Below are positions 39,707-50,212 of a DNA stretch of 64,000 bases, in pieces. The notes below the pieces were generated by a model. It was given only the letters and a program-made list of their open reading frames with translations. It ran no database searches and was not told the DNA's origin. Source of the DNA: Coprinellus micaceus (Eukaryota > Basidiomycota > Agaricomycetes > Agaricales > Psathyrellaceae); assembly GCA_951394405.1 (NCBI GenBank), contig OX596336.1:3844001-3908000 (forward strand). Reading direction: 5' to 3'. Position numbers and translations under genes: made by a program. Numbering within the stretch: position 1 is the stretch's first letter; every line of letters begins with the position of its first letter.

Positions 39707-40530
39707 GACCCACAACCATAACTTTCTGTTCCCCGTTTCATCGGGCCATTGAGACAGCTCTATCAATTCAAGTGGCACTCTGTAGTATAGTTACCCCCTT
39801 CTCTGATCAAGCTCCCATACAATATCCTGTGCTCCCGTATAAGACCGTTTACATGTTTCTGTTTTCCCGCTATTCCTTAATCTCTCGTGATGGTTGTAGT
39901 ATTACCAGCACCCGTTCCCTCTCGATTCTTCAAGTACTTCCCTTGACGACTTCCCTATGTTGTCGGATCCAAACATACCTAAGTATCTCCTACGCGTTCG
40001 GTGATACCCAAGGGCTGGCCTTACTCTTCGCTTTTGAGTGTAATTCATTGCCTTGTCAACCGTTCTCGACTTGGGGGGCCCGATGGGCAGGCGTCCCCCG
40101 ATCATTTAGGCGCCTATCGGGGCGATTTGATTATATCTTCCGTCGTTCACATTCCTCCCCTCACGCGCTCGAATATGTATATCTGTGCTATTACTTAGTA
40201 TTTTGAGACCGTATTACTCCCAATCCGAGTCCATTCCGGTGCACCATCCACGAAATATTAATGGCACAAGGCTCCCAGCGCTTGCCAGGGATCCCATTGA
40301 AACTCCGCCATCAATTCAACCCAGTGCACGAAGTCTACGCGCATCCTCTTCATTCACTCACCTTCCTCCGTACTCCCCGCCCTTCAACACCGGAGTGGAC
40401 TTGCCAGAACGCTCACCTCTTCTAGTAAGGACCGGCGATTTCCCCAACCACACAGAACCTGCATTGATCCATACAAGAACCCATACTGTCGGAAATTGGG
40501 AATCACGCCATTGAGCATTTGAACTTCCCC
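39707..40530. other. intergenic, no gene seen
   Basis: 824 bp between F4 and F5. Could hold a decayed N-terminal coil for F5, which lacks one, but no convincing remnant was found. Confidence 0.4.
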
Positions 40531-41946
40531 ATGCTCCACTCCCAGCGCTTGGACGTGCCCCCAGAAATCCTAGGCGAAATCTTCACGCACACAGTCGCAG
40601 ACTGTAAACTAGCCGTCGTCTCCGGCCAGCTGCAGGCTCTCTGCCTAGTGTGCGGGACCTGGCGTAGTGCTGCGTTGGCGAACCATAGTTTGTGGGCCAG
40701 GGTAGATATAGGGATCACCCAAACGTCGAGCTGGAGCAAAGTCAAGTCTTGGATCTCGAGGGCGGGGAGTATCCCGAGGGAGCTTAGTATCGGTCTCGCC
40801 CGATCGGTCGGAGCCCACGACCTCGGTTGCCCTCTCAACAATACTGCACTGGTTCAATTGCTTGCACAACAACCAATCAAACGGCTGTCACTCCGATGCG
40901 AGTCTATGGAGTGTTTGGCGCGTCTCTTCAAGGAAGCTTTGTCATTCGATGTCGCTCAGCACCCAGTCCGGTATCGCTTGGAGTCCCTGCACCTGGATGC
41001 AGGCTATGAATGGACTCTGGATGACATGGAAGGTCCCACGATCGCCCAATTACCTTTCCCCCATCTCCCTCAATCCATTACATCCCTCGACATCTCCCTC
41101 CCAAGCCTCGTGCTTTTCCCTGATTCCGCCGAACCCCAGCCATTAGCCCTTCCGAACCTCACGCATCTCCAACTCTTGTGCGGATCCGAGTCATGGATTT
41201 TGAAGAGTTTGGCTGGATCGCCCAACCTGGAAACGGTCGCTCTAAACTGGGACGGACGCCGCCTCCAAACCCCAAATCCTGGCCTCGGCGTACCCCTGAC
41301 TCTCGCCAAGCTGCGTTCTTTACGGCTTGTGTATCTATCCTTCGTCTACAAAGAGACCAGCATCTTGCGCTCTCTGGCCTGCCCCTCACTCACCGACCTG
41401 GATATCGAATTTGGGAACTGTTATGATGAGGAAGCCGACGAGGATGAAGGTTGTAAAAGGTACTGGTTCGCAGGGCATCTCTTTCGGTTCGTTGAGCGGT
41501 TCAACCGTCCATCCGCGCTCCGCCGCTTTCGCCTATGCTCCCTTGGAATCGAAGGCTTAACACTACTGGCTATCTTGTTCACCCTGCATTCTCCCAAACA
41601 CCTCACCTTAGAAAACCTTCTGCTCCAGGGTCCGCTTTTGGACGGAATCGCAGATGGATCGATCCTCCTCGAACTCGAGGTACTCGAGCTCCTGGAAATG
41701 AAACACGACAAATTCGATTACGAGAAACTCTATCAGTTGTTCAAGGCAAGGAACCCTCAGGGAATATCTGGTTCGAAGGGATCAACACAAGGCTCGTCTA
41801 ATCCTGTTCCATTGCGGAAAATGATCGTCACAACCGTCGCGGACTTGTCAGAGATACCGATAGGACGGAAAGAAGAAAAGCTAGTAAATGAGATGAAGAG
41901 GCTTGGGGCGGATGTTAAGGTACAGATCGGGAGTTTTGGGTTGTAA
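40531..41946 (+). CDS. F-box protein, LRR-like (F5)
   Basis: 471 residues from the first ATG. Subfamily III with F2 and F6, but the N-terminal SNN-type coil is absent; the F-box starts almost at once (LDVPPEILGEIFTHTV...ALCLVCGTWRSAALANHSLWARVDI). WISRAGSIPREL, LLAQQPIKRLSLRCESMECLARLF and LRR-like strands follow. The C-terminus ends NEMKRLGADVKVQIGSFGL, comparable with the last residues of F2 (LRDGGVKITLKLGDIVY). The missing coil suggests truncation at the 5' end or an unrecognised upstream exon. Confidence 0.8.
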   Translation: MLHSQRLDVPPEILGEIFTHTVADCKLAVVSGQLQALCLVCGTWRSAALANHSLWARVDIGITQTSSWSKVKSWISRAGSIPRELSIGLARSVGAHDLGCPLNNTALVQLLAQQPIKRLSLRCESMECLARLFKEALSFDVAQHPVRYRLESLHLDAGYEWTLDDMEGPTIAQLPFPHLPQSITSLDISLPSLVLFPDSAEPQPLALPNLTHLQLLCGSESWILKSLAGSPNLETVALNWDGRRLQTPNPGLGVPLTLAKLRSLRLVYLSFVYKETSILRSLACPSLTDLDIEFGNCYDEEADEDEGCKRYWFAGHLFRFVERFNRPSALRRFRLCSLGIEGLTLLAILFTLHSPKHLTLENLLLQGPLLDGIADGSILLELEVLELLEMKHDKFDYEKLYQLFKARNPQGISGSKGSTQGSSNPVPLRKMIVTTVADLSEIPIGRKEEKLVNEMKRLGADVKVQIGSFGL

Positions 41947-42119
41947 TTGACTATGATCCTTGTTCGGACTGCATGTTGCTTGACTGTCTGTAATGGACTC
42001 TCCGATTTCGCTATCACAGTATCGTCAATGTCTGCATCGTTTACAGTACCTCAGCATTAGATAACATAGTGTACTTTCGACACAGACGACGTTAAAAACT
42101 TAGAACAGTTTAGGTGTAC

Positions 42120-43669
42120 CTAAGGCTGCAAATAGGAGTCAGTTTGTGGAGGAAACAAAGAGTTAGTAGGTACGTACCGAAGGCGAGCGTCTCTCAGTAC
42201 TCGCAATATCCACATTCACATTAGCAGCCTTCAGCTTCTCGTTCACCATCTCATTAAACTCCTCCCTCAAAATAGCCTCCCTCCTCTCCCTCTCCTCCTT
42301 CTGCAGCTTGAGAATACCCCTCTTCTCCTCGGCGCTGATGACCTGGTTCTCCTTCCTCATACGCACCGCGTTCATCCTCTTATGCCTGCTTCCGCTCATC
42401 ACGTACCCACTATCTTCGTATTGGGCGATCTGGTCCGAAGTAAGACCGATCTCACCACGACGCGGGATACGCATGTTGGGGTCGTCTTGCAGGAAGGCGG
42501 CCATGGCGGTACCCTCTCCACGGAGTAACGCACCTCCGTAATCGCGCTCGTTGAGTCGCTTCGTGGTGCTGGCTTGGAAGACGGGTCGAGGTCCAATATC
42601 TTCATCTGAATCGGACGTGTTGGCCTTGCCTTTGCCTTTGGCAGGAGACAAAGCGGCGTCGGGAGCAGGGGTGTGGGACGTTTGGCGTTGGTCGGACATG
42701 GGTGAAGGGCTGCGGGATGGGCTGCGGGCGACGGACTCGACGCGAGGGCTCCTGCTTCGACTCCTTCGGTCCTGAGTCTTGCTCTTGCTCCTACTACGAT
42801 TTCTCCTTGGTCGCTGTTCCTCGTCCTCGTCGCCGCTGTAGTAGTCTTTACGACGCTCGCGGTCTGGGCTGGCAGAACGGGATCGAGAACGGCGGCTCTT
42901 CTTTCGTTCCCTGTCTTTCTCCTCCCTGCGACGGTCCTTCTTGGTGCGTCTCTTCTCCTTCCTCCGCCTTCGCTCTTCCTCAGATGAATCTGTCGAGTCG
43001 GTTGAAGGTGAACGGGCACGCTTAGATTTCCTGGAGCTCTTTTTACGTTTCGGGGACCTGTCGATGTAGCAGTTAGCATATAAACAAGCTAGTGGAGTGG
43101 TGGGTACGCACAATGACCTCGACGGTTCTTTGGGTGAAGGAGGCCATACATCGACCGTCATACCTTCTCGTTGTGCACGTCGACTACGCACAATGTCAGT
43201 ACACGGCTCACTCAAACAAAAATACCACAACGCACCTCTCAAACCAGTCCGAGTTGCCCATCCCACCAGGCGGCCTTCCTCCTCCATATCCACCACGACT
43301 CGGATACATATTCCTTGAGGGCGGCTGGGATGAGTGGGCAAGATGCGGTGGGGCTTGGCGTTGGTAGTCGTCATAGCTAGGACTCGGACGACGTTCTTGG
43401 TTTCGACCCTGGTCATCGTTGTCCCTTCCTCTTCCCTCACGTCTGTCGTCTCTTCTATTCCAGCCGTCGTCTCTCCTCTCATATCCACCGCCTCTTCTTT
43501 CGGATCCATTTTCTCTCCTCCCGTAGCCGTTATCCCGCTTGTCCGAGTACCCCCCGTGCCGAGCGTCGTCCCGGTCTCTGCTTCGAGAACGACCCCTCCG
43601 TTCATTTTGGGCACTTGAAGTTCCGTTGTGTGGCACTAGACCCATGCGCGACGGGTGTATGGTGGCCAT
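42120..43669 (-). CDS. NKAP-family spliceosome-associated protein
   Basis: About 461 residues: exons 43669-43236, 43183-43118, 43057-42178 and a last two-codon exon 42125-42120. The final donor GTACGT and acceptor are consistent, but without that intron the frame simply ends at 42163. Homologue of NKAP, which binds RNA and joins activated spliceosomes. The N-terminus is Arg/Gly/Asp-rich, followed by RS/KR-rich stretches (RSRSRSASPDRERR, RRSRSRSPR). The conserved C-terminal domain reads ERDYGGALLRGEGTAMAAFLQDDPNMRIPRRGEIGLTSDQI...GYVMSGSRHKRMNAVRMRKENQVISAEEKRGI. Essential housekeeping gene at the centre of the F-box array. Confidence 0.9.
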
Positions 43670-43839
43670 GGCGGATGGAGTTAGCGAAGTGGATTCGATG
43701 TGATGCTTCTACGACGTGGCCCAGGACGACGAGAAGGGGATGGTGGAGGTTTTGGGCAAGGTGCGGATGGTCGTCGTCGGAGGCAAGGGAGGAAAGAAAA
43801 ATTGCCCTTTTATATGCAAATTTGACTCCAGGGATATCG

Positions 43840-43911
43840 TCTTTGTTAGTATATCGGTTAGTACACGCGCCTGTCACGCGCGAAAGCTGGGTTCGACTCC
43901 CAGACACAGAG
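43840..43911 (+). tRNA. tRNA-Asp (GTC)
   Basis: 72 nt, intronless. Acceptor stem TCTTTGT/ACACAGA (one mismatch), D arm GTAT..GTAC, anticodon stem CGCGC/GCGCG with loop CTGTCAC (anticodon GTC), T arm CTGGG TTCGACT CCCAG, discriminator G. It is transcribed away from NKAP, whose start codon lies 171 bp to the left. Confidence 0.93.
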
Positions 43912-43916
43912 AGAGA

Positions 43917-43925
43917 TTTTTTTTT
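43917..43925 (+). terminator. Pol III terminator of tRNA-Asp
   Basis: Run of nine T, five bases after the tRNA 3' end. Confidence 0.85.
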
Positions 43926-44160
43926 GCTTGAGGTGGCCGCAGGGCGCAAATATCTTATAATGTATTGGCCCTACTATTGGGTAAATTATAAATATCGATG
44001 ATCGTGGTATGGTGGAACAATCTGGAATTTGGAAACTGTAGTTCAATTTCAAGACTTTCCACCCCATAACTCGCGGTCAGGTACAGTCCTCACCTCAGTT
44101 CTACCGTTCGGACAAAACCCACTTGTGAATTCCACCGTTCACACACCACGGAAACTGGCG

Positions 44161-45741
44161 TTACCACCTCCAGGGGGGGTCTTCACCTACTGGCCTTTGC
44201 GCCTTTACAATATCCACCCCAAGGTCCTTCATAACTTTGGTTAGCCTCATATCCGCCAACCTCTTGGGCCTTTCGTTCTCTTCGGGGTTGATCGTGATGA
44301 TAGCCTCCTTCAGCAGACTTGGAGACGACACATCGTCTGCTTGCGTCAGGGTGCGATCCCCAGGGTGCCTTGACTTGATGAACTCGTACACGGAATTGTA
44401 GTCGAACCTTGTGTGGTAGATATTCCGGAATTCGAGGATCTCGAGTCGAGGGAGGAGACCCTCCCCAGCGATTTGTTGGAACGGATACCCTTTGATGTCA
44501 AGGTTGTCGAGGACAAGATGTTTGACTGATTGGAGGCCGCGGAGGACGGTCACAAGGAATGAATTTGATATGGTGAACGAGTGAAGGCGAACTCGACCCA
44601 GTGTCCCCACGCAATTTGAGCGTTCGATAAAATCCAGAATGTGTGTGGCGAACCATTCCTCGGTGTCCTCTAGGGTATAGTCCCCAACCTCCATGTCGAC
44701 CCAAAGACCGATATCGAGTTCGGCCAGTATAGGGCACGTCATCTCATCCAACATGCCAGTGTCTTCGCTCTTTAGGCCCCGTAGGCACAGCGACCGAAGC
44801 TTGGAAAGGGTGCATTCTGTCCCATCTTCAAACTCGTCGTAGTTGATCTCGCGTGACGCCAAATTGAGGCCTAGTCTCTCCAGATTTGGGCTGCCGTTCA
44901 AGCTCTTGAGGATCCATGACACTGACTCGCATGTCAGATCCAGAAACTTGAGGTTAGGGAGGTCTAGTGTAGAGATGTTCTCGCTGGAGTCAAGGCAATC
45001 GAAGGATGGGATGTTGAGCCACAGGGAGGTGAGGGAACGTGGTAGATGTTGGAAAAAGGTGATCGTCGGCTGGGAGACAACTGGTGAGGTCCAGCACCAA
45101 GTGTACAGCCGCAACGACTTCAATGAATTCCAAGGACGGGGGTGCGACGTTTCTAAAGACTTGGCATCTTGGGGGAAATTCTCGAAGCACTCCATGCAAT
45201 AGCATTCGAGGGATAGATGCTCAATTGAATCTTGGGCAAGCAGGCCCGTGAAGTCGAGGTTACGAAATAGGCATTCACCTGGACACCGGCCAGGGCTACC
45301 AGACACACCGCAAAGTCCAACCCTGCGGGGAAGACTACCAGCCCTAGCCAGCCACTTCTCCGCCAGATCGAGGCGGCATCCTTTTCTGAGCGTGATAGCC
45401 AGGTTGTCCCACAAGCGAGGCGTTGCTAGTGCCGCATCCCTCCAAATCTTGCAGACCAGACAAATTGTCTGCAGCTGTGAAGGGATGAACTCCGAGGCGC
45501 AAGCCTCAAGGGCGTGGCCGAATATCTCTCCCAAAGTTTCTGGGGGCAGAGACACACGCCTCAAAGGAGCCAGAAGTGACTCCAGCGCTCGACAGTCAGA
45601 TTCCAGCTTCTCGAGCTCGAGTTGGCGGTTGGAGATGGCGTCCTTCATCAATGCGACTTCTTCGACTATTGACGCCAATTCCGCGGGTTTGGGCGTATTG
45701 TTAGTGCTGAGGAGGTGAGAAAAGCGCTCCATGAGGTCCAT
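44161..45741 (-). CDS. F-box protein, LRR-like (F6)
   Basis: 526 residues, no intron. Subfamily III: MDLMERFSHLLSTNNTPKPAELASIVEEVALMKDAISNRQLELEKLESD is a coil matching F2. The F-box is VSLPPETLGEIFGHALEACA...TICLVCKIWRDAALATPRLWDNLAI. WLARAGSLPRRV, LLAQDSIEHLSLECYCMECFENF and LRR-like strands follow. Mirror partner of F5 across NKAP and the tRNA. Probable SCF substrate receptor; target unknown. Confidence 0.85.
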   Translation of the reverse strand: MDLMERFSHLLSTNNTPKPAELASIVEEVALMKDAISNRQLELEKLESDCRALESLLAPLRRVSLPPETLGEIFGHALEACASEFIPSQLQTICLVCKIWRDAALATPRLWDNLAITLRKGCRLDLAEKWLARAGSLPRRVGLCGVSGSPGRCPGECLFRNLDFTGLLAQDSIEHLSLECYCMECFENFPQDAKSLETSHPRPWNSLKSLRLYTWCWTSPVVSQPTITFFQHLPRSLTSLWLNIPSFDCLDSSENISTLDLPNLKFLDLTCESVSWILKSLNGSPNLERLGLNLASREINYDEFEDGTECTLSKLRSLCLRGLKSEDTGMLDEMTCPILAELDIGLWVDMEVGDYTLEDTEEWFATHILDFIERSNCVGTLGRVRLHSFTISNSFLVTVLRGLQSVKHLVLDNLDIKGYPFQQIAGEGLLPRLEILEFRNIYHTRFDYNSVYEFIKSRHPGDRTLTQADDVSSPSLLKEAIITINPEENERPKRLADMRLTKVMKDLGVDIVKAQRPVGEDPPWRW

Positions 45742-46138
45742 ATTGATGATAGGTGGTTAGTGGTGCTGGGTATGGTGGGGGAAGGAGGAAGAGCTGTTCT
45801 GATGGGCGATTTGATGGCCAACTTGACACGGGGGAAGATTATGCAATCCATCATATTATATTGGCGATAAATAAGCGCCCGCTCTAAGGGGGCATCAAGG
45901 GATAAACACAAGGCTAGGGCCGTGACGAGGGGTTCTTAAGTCTAATGAGAGGCATAGATACTGAGAAAGTCAAAGTCCCCGAAAAGTCTACAGTATGTCT
46001 AAATAAACTCGCCGAGAAAGCGAATGAGAAGTGCCAGAGGATCGGTAAAACGAGGAGCGTGACAACGATAAGAGAAAGAAACGGAAGCATGGAAAAATGG
46101 CTATATATCCAGATGTATGACGATAGAGGTGCTCCGAT
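45742..46138. other. intergenic spacer, F6/F7
   Basis: 397 bp: promoter of F6 and 3' end of F7. Nothing else seen. Confidence 0.35.
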
Positions 46139-47422
46139 TCATGAAGACGCACTACCTCGCAGCACTCTGAGGGTTCCTTGCTGGGAGTTGCGCTGCTGAA
46201 CGAAGGGGGCAAGTGCGTTGTAGTCGAAGGTGGAGGGCATCCCGCGCAGCTCGAGTACTTGTAATTGAGGCAGAAATTCAAAGTCCTTGTGGAAAACGGA
46301 GGGATGGATATCGGTCTGGTCGAGAATGAGGTGGGAAATCGACGGGAGATGTCGAAAGAAGGAAGCCAGTTCTGCTGACCCTATGGGGTATGGCCAGTGG
46401 AACCGAAAGCGACGGAGGTTGGTCAAGCTATCTGACTTTTGAGCCAGTTGAGCGACGTCCTTGGCATAATCCTGTAGCGCCCACTCCGGCTCATACTCCT
46501 CGTCTCCTGCGTCACTCTTGAGGCTGATGTCGAGATCGGCGAGCGACGTTAAAATCAACGGCCGCAGGATGTCGATGTATCGAACGTAGTGGTACGGCTG
46601 TCGGAGTCGCAGGGTACGCAAATTCGGGAGGGTACACTGTTGGTTCACGTCGAACCAAGGTCCGTCAGTGGTGCGAGGGCACTCCTTGATCCTGAGGCTT
46701 AACGTATCGAGTCTTGTGCACGACGTTACAGATTCTTGGATCCAGGATGGCGGCCAGTTGCATTCCAGTTCGAGGCTGGTAATGCTGGGATGCGAGATGC
46801 ATTGAAGAGGGGGCTCGTTGGCTGGAAGGAAGTGATCCCACCAAGGCAGGACGAGAGATAGATGGAAAAGGGATAGTGGCAGATGTTGAAGGCCGTCGTT
46901 GCGAAGCGGTCCGTCTCCCCAATGCCTGATATTCAGAGTCAGGGAACGCAACGAATCCCATGCCCCAGGGTTCGTCGCCAGCGAGAGCAACTCCACGGAG
47001 CTGACGATGCTCTGTAAGCACACCATCGAGTAACAACGAAGGGACAATTGGTCAAGGACGGGACCTTCAACCAAGAACTTGGCTATCTCCCGATGGGGTA
47101 GCGACAGGTTACCGTTGGGTGTCCACGACTCGGTGAAGGTGACCGCCTTTGGAAGGCCCCGGGAGCGAAGGAACCAGTTCTTGAGTCTGTCACAGGTCAA
47201 CCTGCAGCCAACGTCGACCTGGAGAACGGGCCATAGTTTCGGCATCGCCAACGCTGCGTCCCGCCACTCCTTGCAAACAAGGCACAACGTTGGGACCTGG
47301 GTCGTGACCTTGAACGGGGAGGCTGAAAGGACGTCGAGGAATATTTCGCCCCAAATTTCGAGTGGTACATCTGGAGGGCTGATAGGGTAGGAGCTTGGTA
47401 GCGATACAGATCCGTTTCTCAT
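46139..47422 (-). CDS. F-box protein, LRR-like (F7)
   Basis: 427 residues from the ATG at 47422 (MRNGSVSLPSSYPISPPDVP). The frame is open a further 59 codons to an ATG at 47599, but that extension is not like any paralogue. Subfamily II, closest to F4: VPLEIWGEIFLDVLSASPFKVTTQVPTLCLVCKEWRDAALAMPKLW, then WFLRSRGLPKAVTF, compared with WLTRSRALPKRVRL in F4. LRR-like strands follow (SLTLNIRHW, FHLSLVLPWW, SLELECNWPPSW, LRTLRLRQP). Confidence 0.85.
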   Translation of the reverse strand: MRNGSVSLPSSYPISPPDVPLEIWGEIFLDVLSASPFKVTTQVPTLCLVCKEWRDAALAMPKLWPVLQVDVGCRLTCDRLKNWFLRSRGLPKAVTFTESWTPNGNLSLPHREIAKFLVEGPVLDQLSLRCYSMVCLQSIVSSVELLSLATNPGAWDSLRSLTLNIRHWGDGPLRNDGLQHLPLSLFHLSLVLPWWDHFLPANEPPLQCISHPSITSLELECNWPPSWIQESVTSCTRLDTLSLRIKECPRTTDGPWFDVNQQCTLPNLRTLRLRQPYHYVRYIDILRPLILTSLADLDISLKSDAGDEEYEPEWALQDYAKDVAQLAQKSDSLTNLRRFRFHWPYPIGSAELASFFRHLPSISHLILDQTDIHPSVFHKDFEFLPQLQVLELRGMPSTFDYNALAPFVQQRNSQQGTLRVLRGSASS

Positions 47423-48298
47423 GAGGTGCAAGGTGGTGGGGGCAGCGAGGGTGGGGGGATGAGCAGTCAAAACGTGTGGTGGACCGTTTAAATGACCCCC
47501 TCGGCGTCGAGGGGGGGTAAGAGTTTTACCAGAATATGCCTTCGGCTTCGACACTCGGCGTGCCAACGAGGTCGCCCAGGGTCGCCCTCGAACGGCCATC
47601 GACCCTGAAGAAGGCTAGATATGCTGACATTCTGATTCGGTTTGGTAACCGTAGTTAGAGAAGTGGGCGTCATGCTGATAATCATGTACGCACTGGTCGG
47701 GGGAAGCACTTTGATCATCGCGATACATATATGTCGTGCGGCAGCATCTTGTTCCTTCGCCTCGGTGCCCACTTCGTCGCCCTCGCTAGCAGAACTGGGC
47801 CACGTGTGTGCCTGGCCTTCTTCACGTTCTTGCAGGTTCTGGGCAAGGCAGCTAGAGCATCTGGGACCATGCACGCTATCACGCTCAATGGATCCGCGGC
47901 CCGTTTTATACCACACCAGTTTGGGGTTGGGGCTCAACGATGGAGCGATAGGGTGTGAATACTGGAATAGTGACGAGAAATGGTGCGAGTACGTTGGGCG
48001 CCTAATCATCTGGGGGTGAGGAAAGCAGCGGAACTGAGAAAGATATTACATACGTTGGCACGAATGGAGGCGTCGGGGGCTCGTAATGGAGTGTTCTACG
48101 CCTTTGTTGGTCAGGTTCTGGTGAAACCGGCAGGGGATGGTCGGTCGTTGGACAATGGGGATCCGAGACAAACACGGGGGCTTTATGAATGGGTGCCGCA
48201 TTCAAATTGTGGCGGCTGTACGTACAGGATCTCGATCGACAAGCAAGTGGGGAAATGATTCGCATTGAACGGTCCAAACAAAGTCCATGGCGCAGCAT
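47423..48298. other. intergenic, no gene seen
   Basis: 876 bp between F7 and F8. Short overlapping open frames on both strands show no domain. Confidence 0.4.
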
Positions 48299-49812
48299 CT
48301 ACGACGACCTTGAAAACGAGAAGTCCACCCCCTCATCCCGCATGACTTTCAACCAGTGTGCATTGAAAGAAGTCGACCACGCAGGGGGGCAAATGGAAAT
48401 GGTGGCCTGTCGAATCGACGCAATGTTGCCGTTGTTGCCCTCTAAAGAGTAGTGGGGGCTCCTAGTGTGTATGAATTGCATCAGATCCTCAGGGCTGATG
48501 GTGTCAGATTCGTCCGGAAAGTCGAGGACTTCGAGAATCTGCAGTTGGGGACGTACATTCGGGTCGAAATCCAGTGAGGACCCGAGGATTGAAATAGTGC
48601 CCAGAACCAAGTGACTGACGGAGGGGAATGCTTGGAGGATGCGGCTAAGCCCATTTCCTGTGATTCTCATACCCTGTAGCTCGAGTGAGCGAAGGATGGG
48701 TAGGTTGCCTGACGCACGGGAGAAGTAGGGAGCATCTATAGCCATCATGGGCACATAAGCCAATTCGGGGAGGTTGTCGTCGGTTTCGAAGTCCATTTCG
48801 AGGTTTGTGAGCGCAGGTGTCGAAAGGAGGCGAAGGAATCGTGTCCTGTCCCGCTGGTCCCAATAGAGGCGTTGTAATTTGAGAATTTGAAGGTTGGAGA
48901 GAATGTACGGTTCTTCACCATCGAATGGACCTTCATCGGACGTAAAGAATGCACCTATGAAGTCTAGGGTGGCAGTAACCAGTCTCGGGAATTTACTCAG
49001 TGTTTTGAGCATCCAGCTGACTGGCCAAAAACCACTCGTGATGGTGAGTTCAGATACGGAAGGATGGGATATATCTGGCAGAGACGCATCGCCCGGAATC
49101 TCTCCATACCAGGGAAAGCTCAACGACAGTGTTGCGAGTGAACGAGGCGAGAGATGGAAGAAGTCGGCTCCGTTGCCACCCCAGCCCTCGCTAAAATCAA
49201 GATTAAGGGACAGAAGGGAGTCCCAGGGCCGAGCTCTCGTCGTCTCGGGGACAATCGTCATTTTGAGGAGACTGTGGCAGCATTTGGGCCAGTCGCACGA
49301 CAAGGACAGCATCTCCAGTGCTTGACCTTCAGCCAGGAGGTTTGCGAGCTCCGGCACGGCCAATGGGCAGTCAACGTTGGGACGTTTCCAATGACCCCCT
49401 ACTTCAATCAGGAGCCTGTTGGGGATGGCCCTAGCGCGCGAGAGCCAGGTGTCGACTTTCTGATAATTGACCGGCCCATTGGAATAGACCTCGACGTCGG
49501 CCCACAAATGTGGCGTCGTCAGTGCTACACTTCGCCAAGCCTTGTAAACAAGGCATATGTTGACTACCTCCTGTGTCGTTTTCACGGCTTTCCAAAGACC
49601 TCGCCCAGTAGTTCAGGTGGTAGAATCGATCGGCAGAGAGGCGAAGGGAGCGTTTTGCGGCTCTGACATTCGGATTCGAGAGTCGCGAGTTGGAGTCGAA
49701 GCTGCCGGATGGTGTCTTCTCGGGATTGAATATCCTGTCGAAGGAAGGACAACTCGAGGGGGTGAAGGGAACTGTTGCTGGATAACAACTGGTCGAGTCG
49801 TTGTTGATCCAT
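48299..49812 (-). pseudogene. F-box protein with a frameshift in the F-box (F8)
   Basis: Subfamily I: MDQQRLDQLLSSNSSLHPLELSFLRQDIQSRED and a coil like F3/F9. The frame stops just after LLGEVFGKP (about 49582). The homologous rest (VKTTQEVVNICLVYKAWRSVALTTPHLW and all LRR-like strands) is open in another frame to 48299. Compared with F9 about six residues are also missing at the break, and the conserved Cys of CLVC is Tyr. The F-box fold and Skp1 binding are probably lost. Confidence 0.75.
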
Positions 49813-50212
49813 TTAGCCTGCCTGGTCTCGACTTCGCAACGAGTGAGGAAAGTGGGAGGCGTTACTGAGGTATGTGGGCAATTACGGAATTGGCGAGCGC
49901 TCAAAGGTGGAGAGTACGAAGATACGAAATCGATCGTGGTGAATGGTGATGGCAGGTGGCAAGATACGACTGCTTGATGGGTTGCGGAGGTGCTGGGCGT
50001 TAAAGGGTCCGGATTGGAAGTCTCCGAGGTCATCGTCTCAAAACTCGAACGGAATACAGTCTTCCTGAATTGATTTATTGAGAAACCGGCCGTTACTAGT
50101 TACGCCTCGTCGATTGTAATTTTTGCGGGTAGAAGCTATGTTGCGGTACGCTCAAATTAAGATGTGGTACTGTAAACCAGGTCCAGGGGAGGTATTTGGT
50201 GCCATCCAGGAT
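49813..50212. other. intergenic spacer, F8/F9
   Basis: 400 bp: F8 promoter and F9 3' end. Nothing else seen. Confidence 0.35.
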
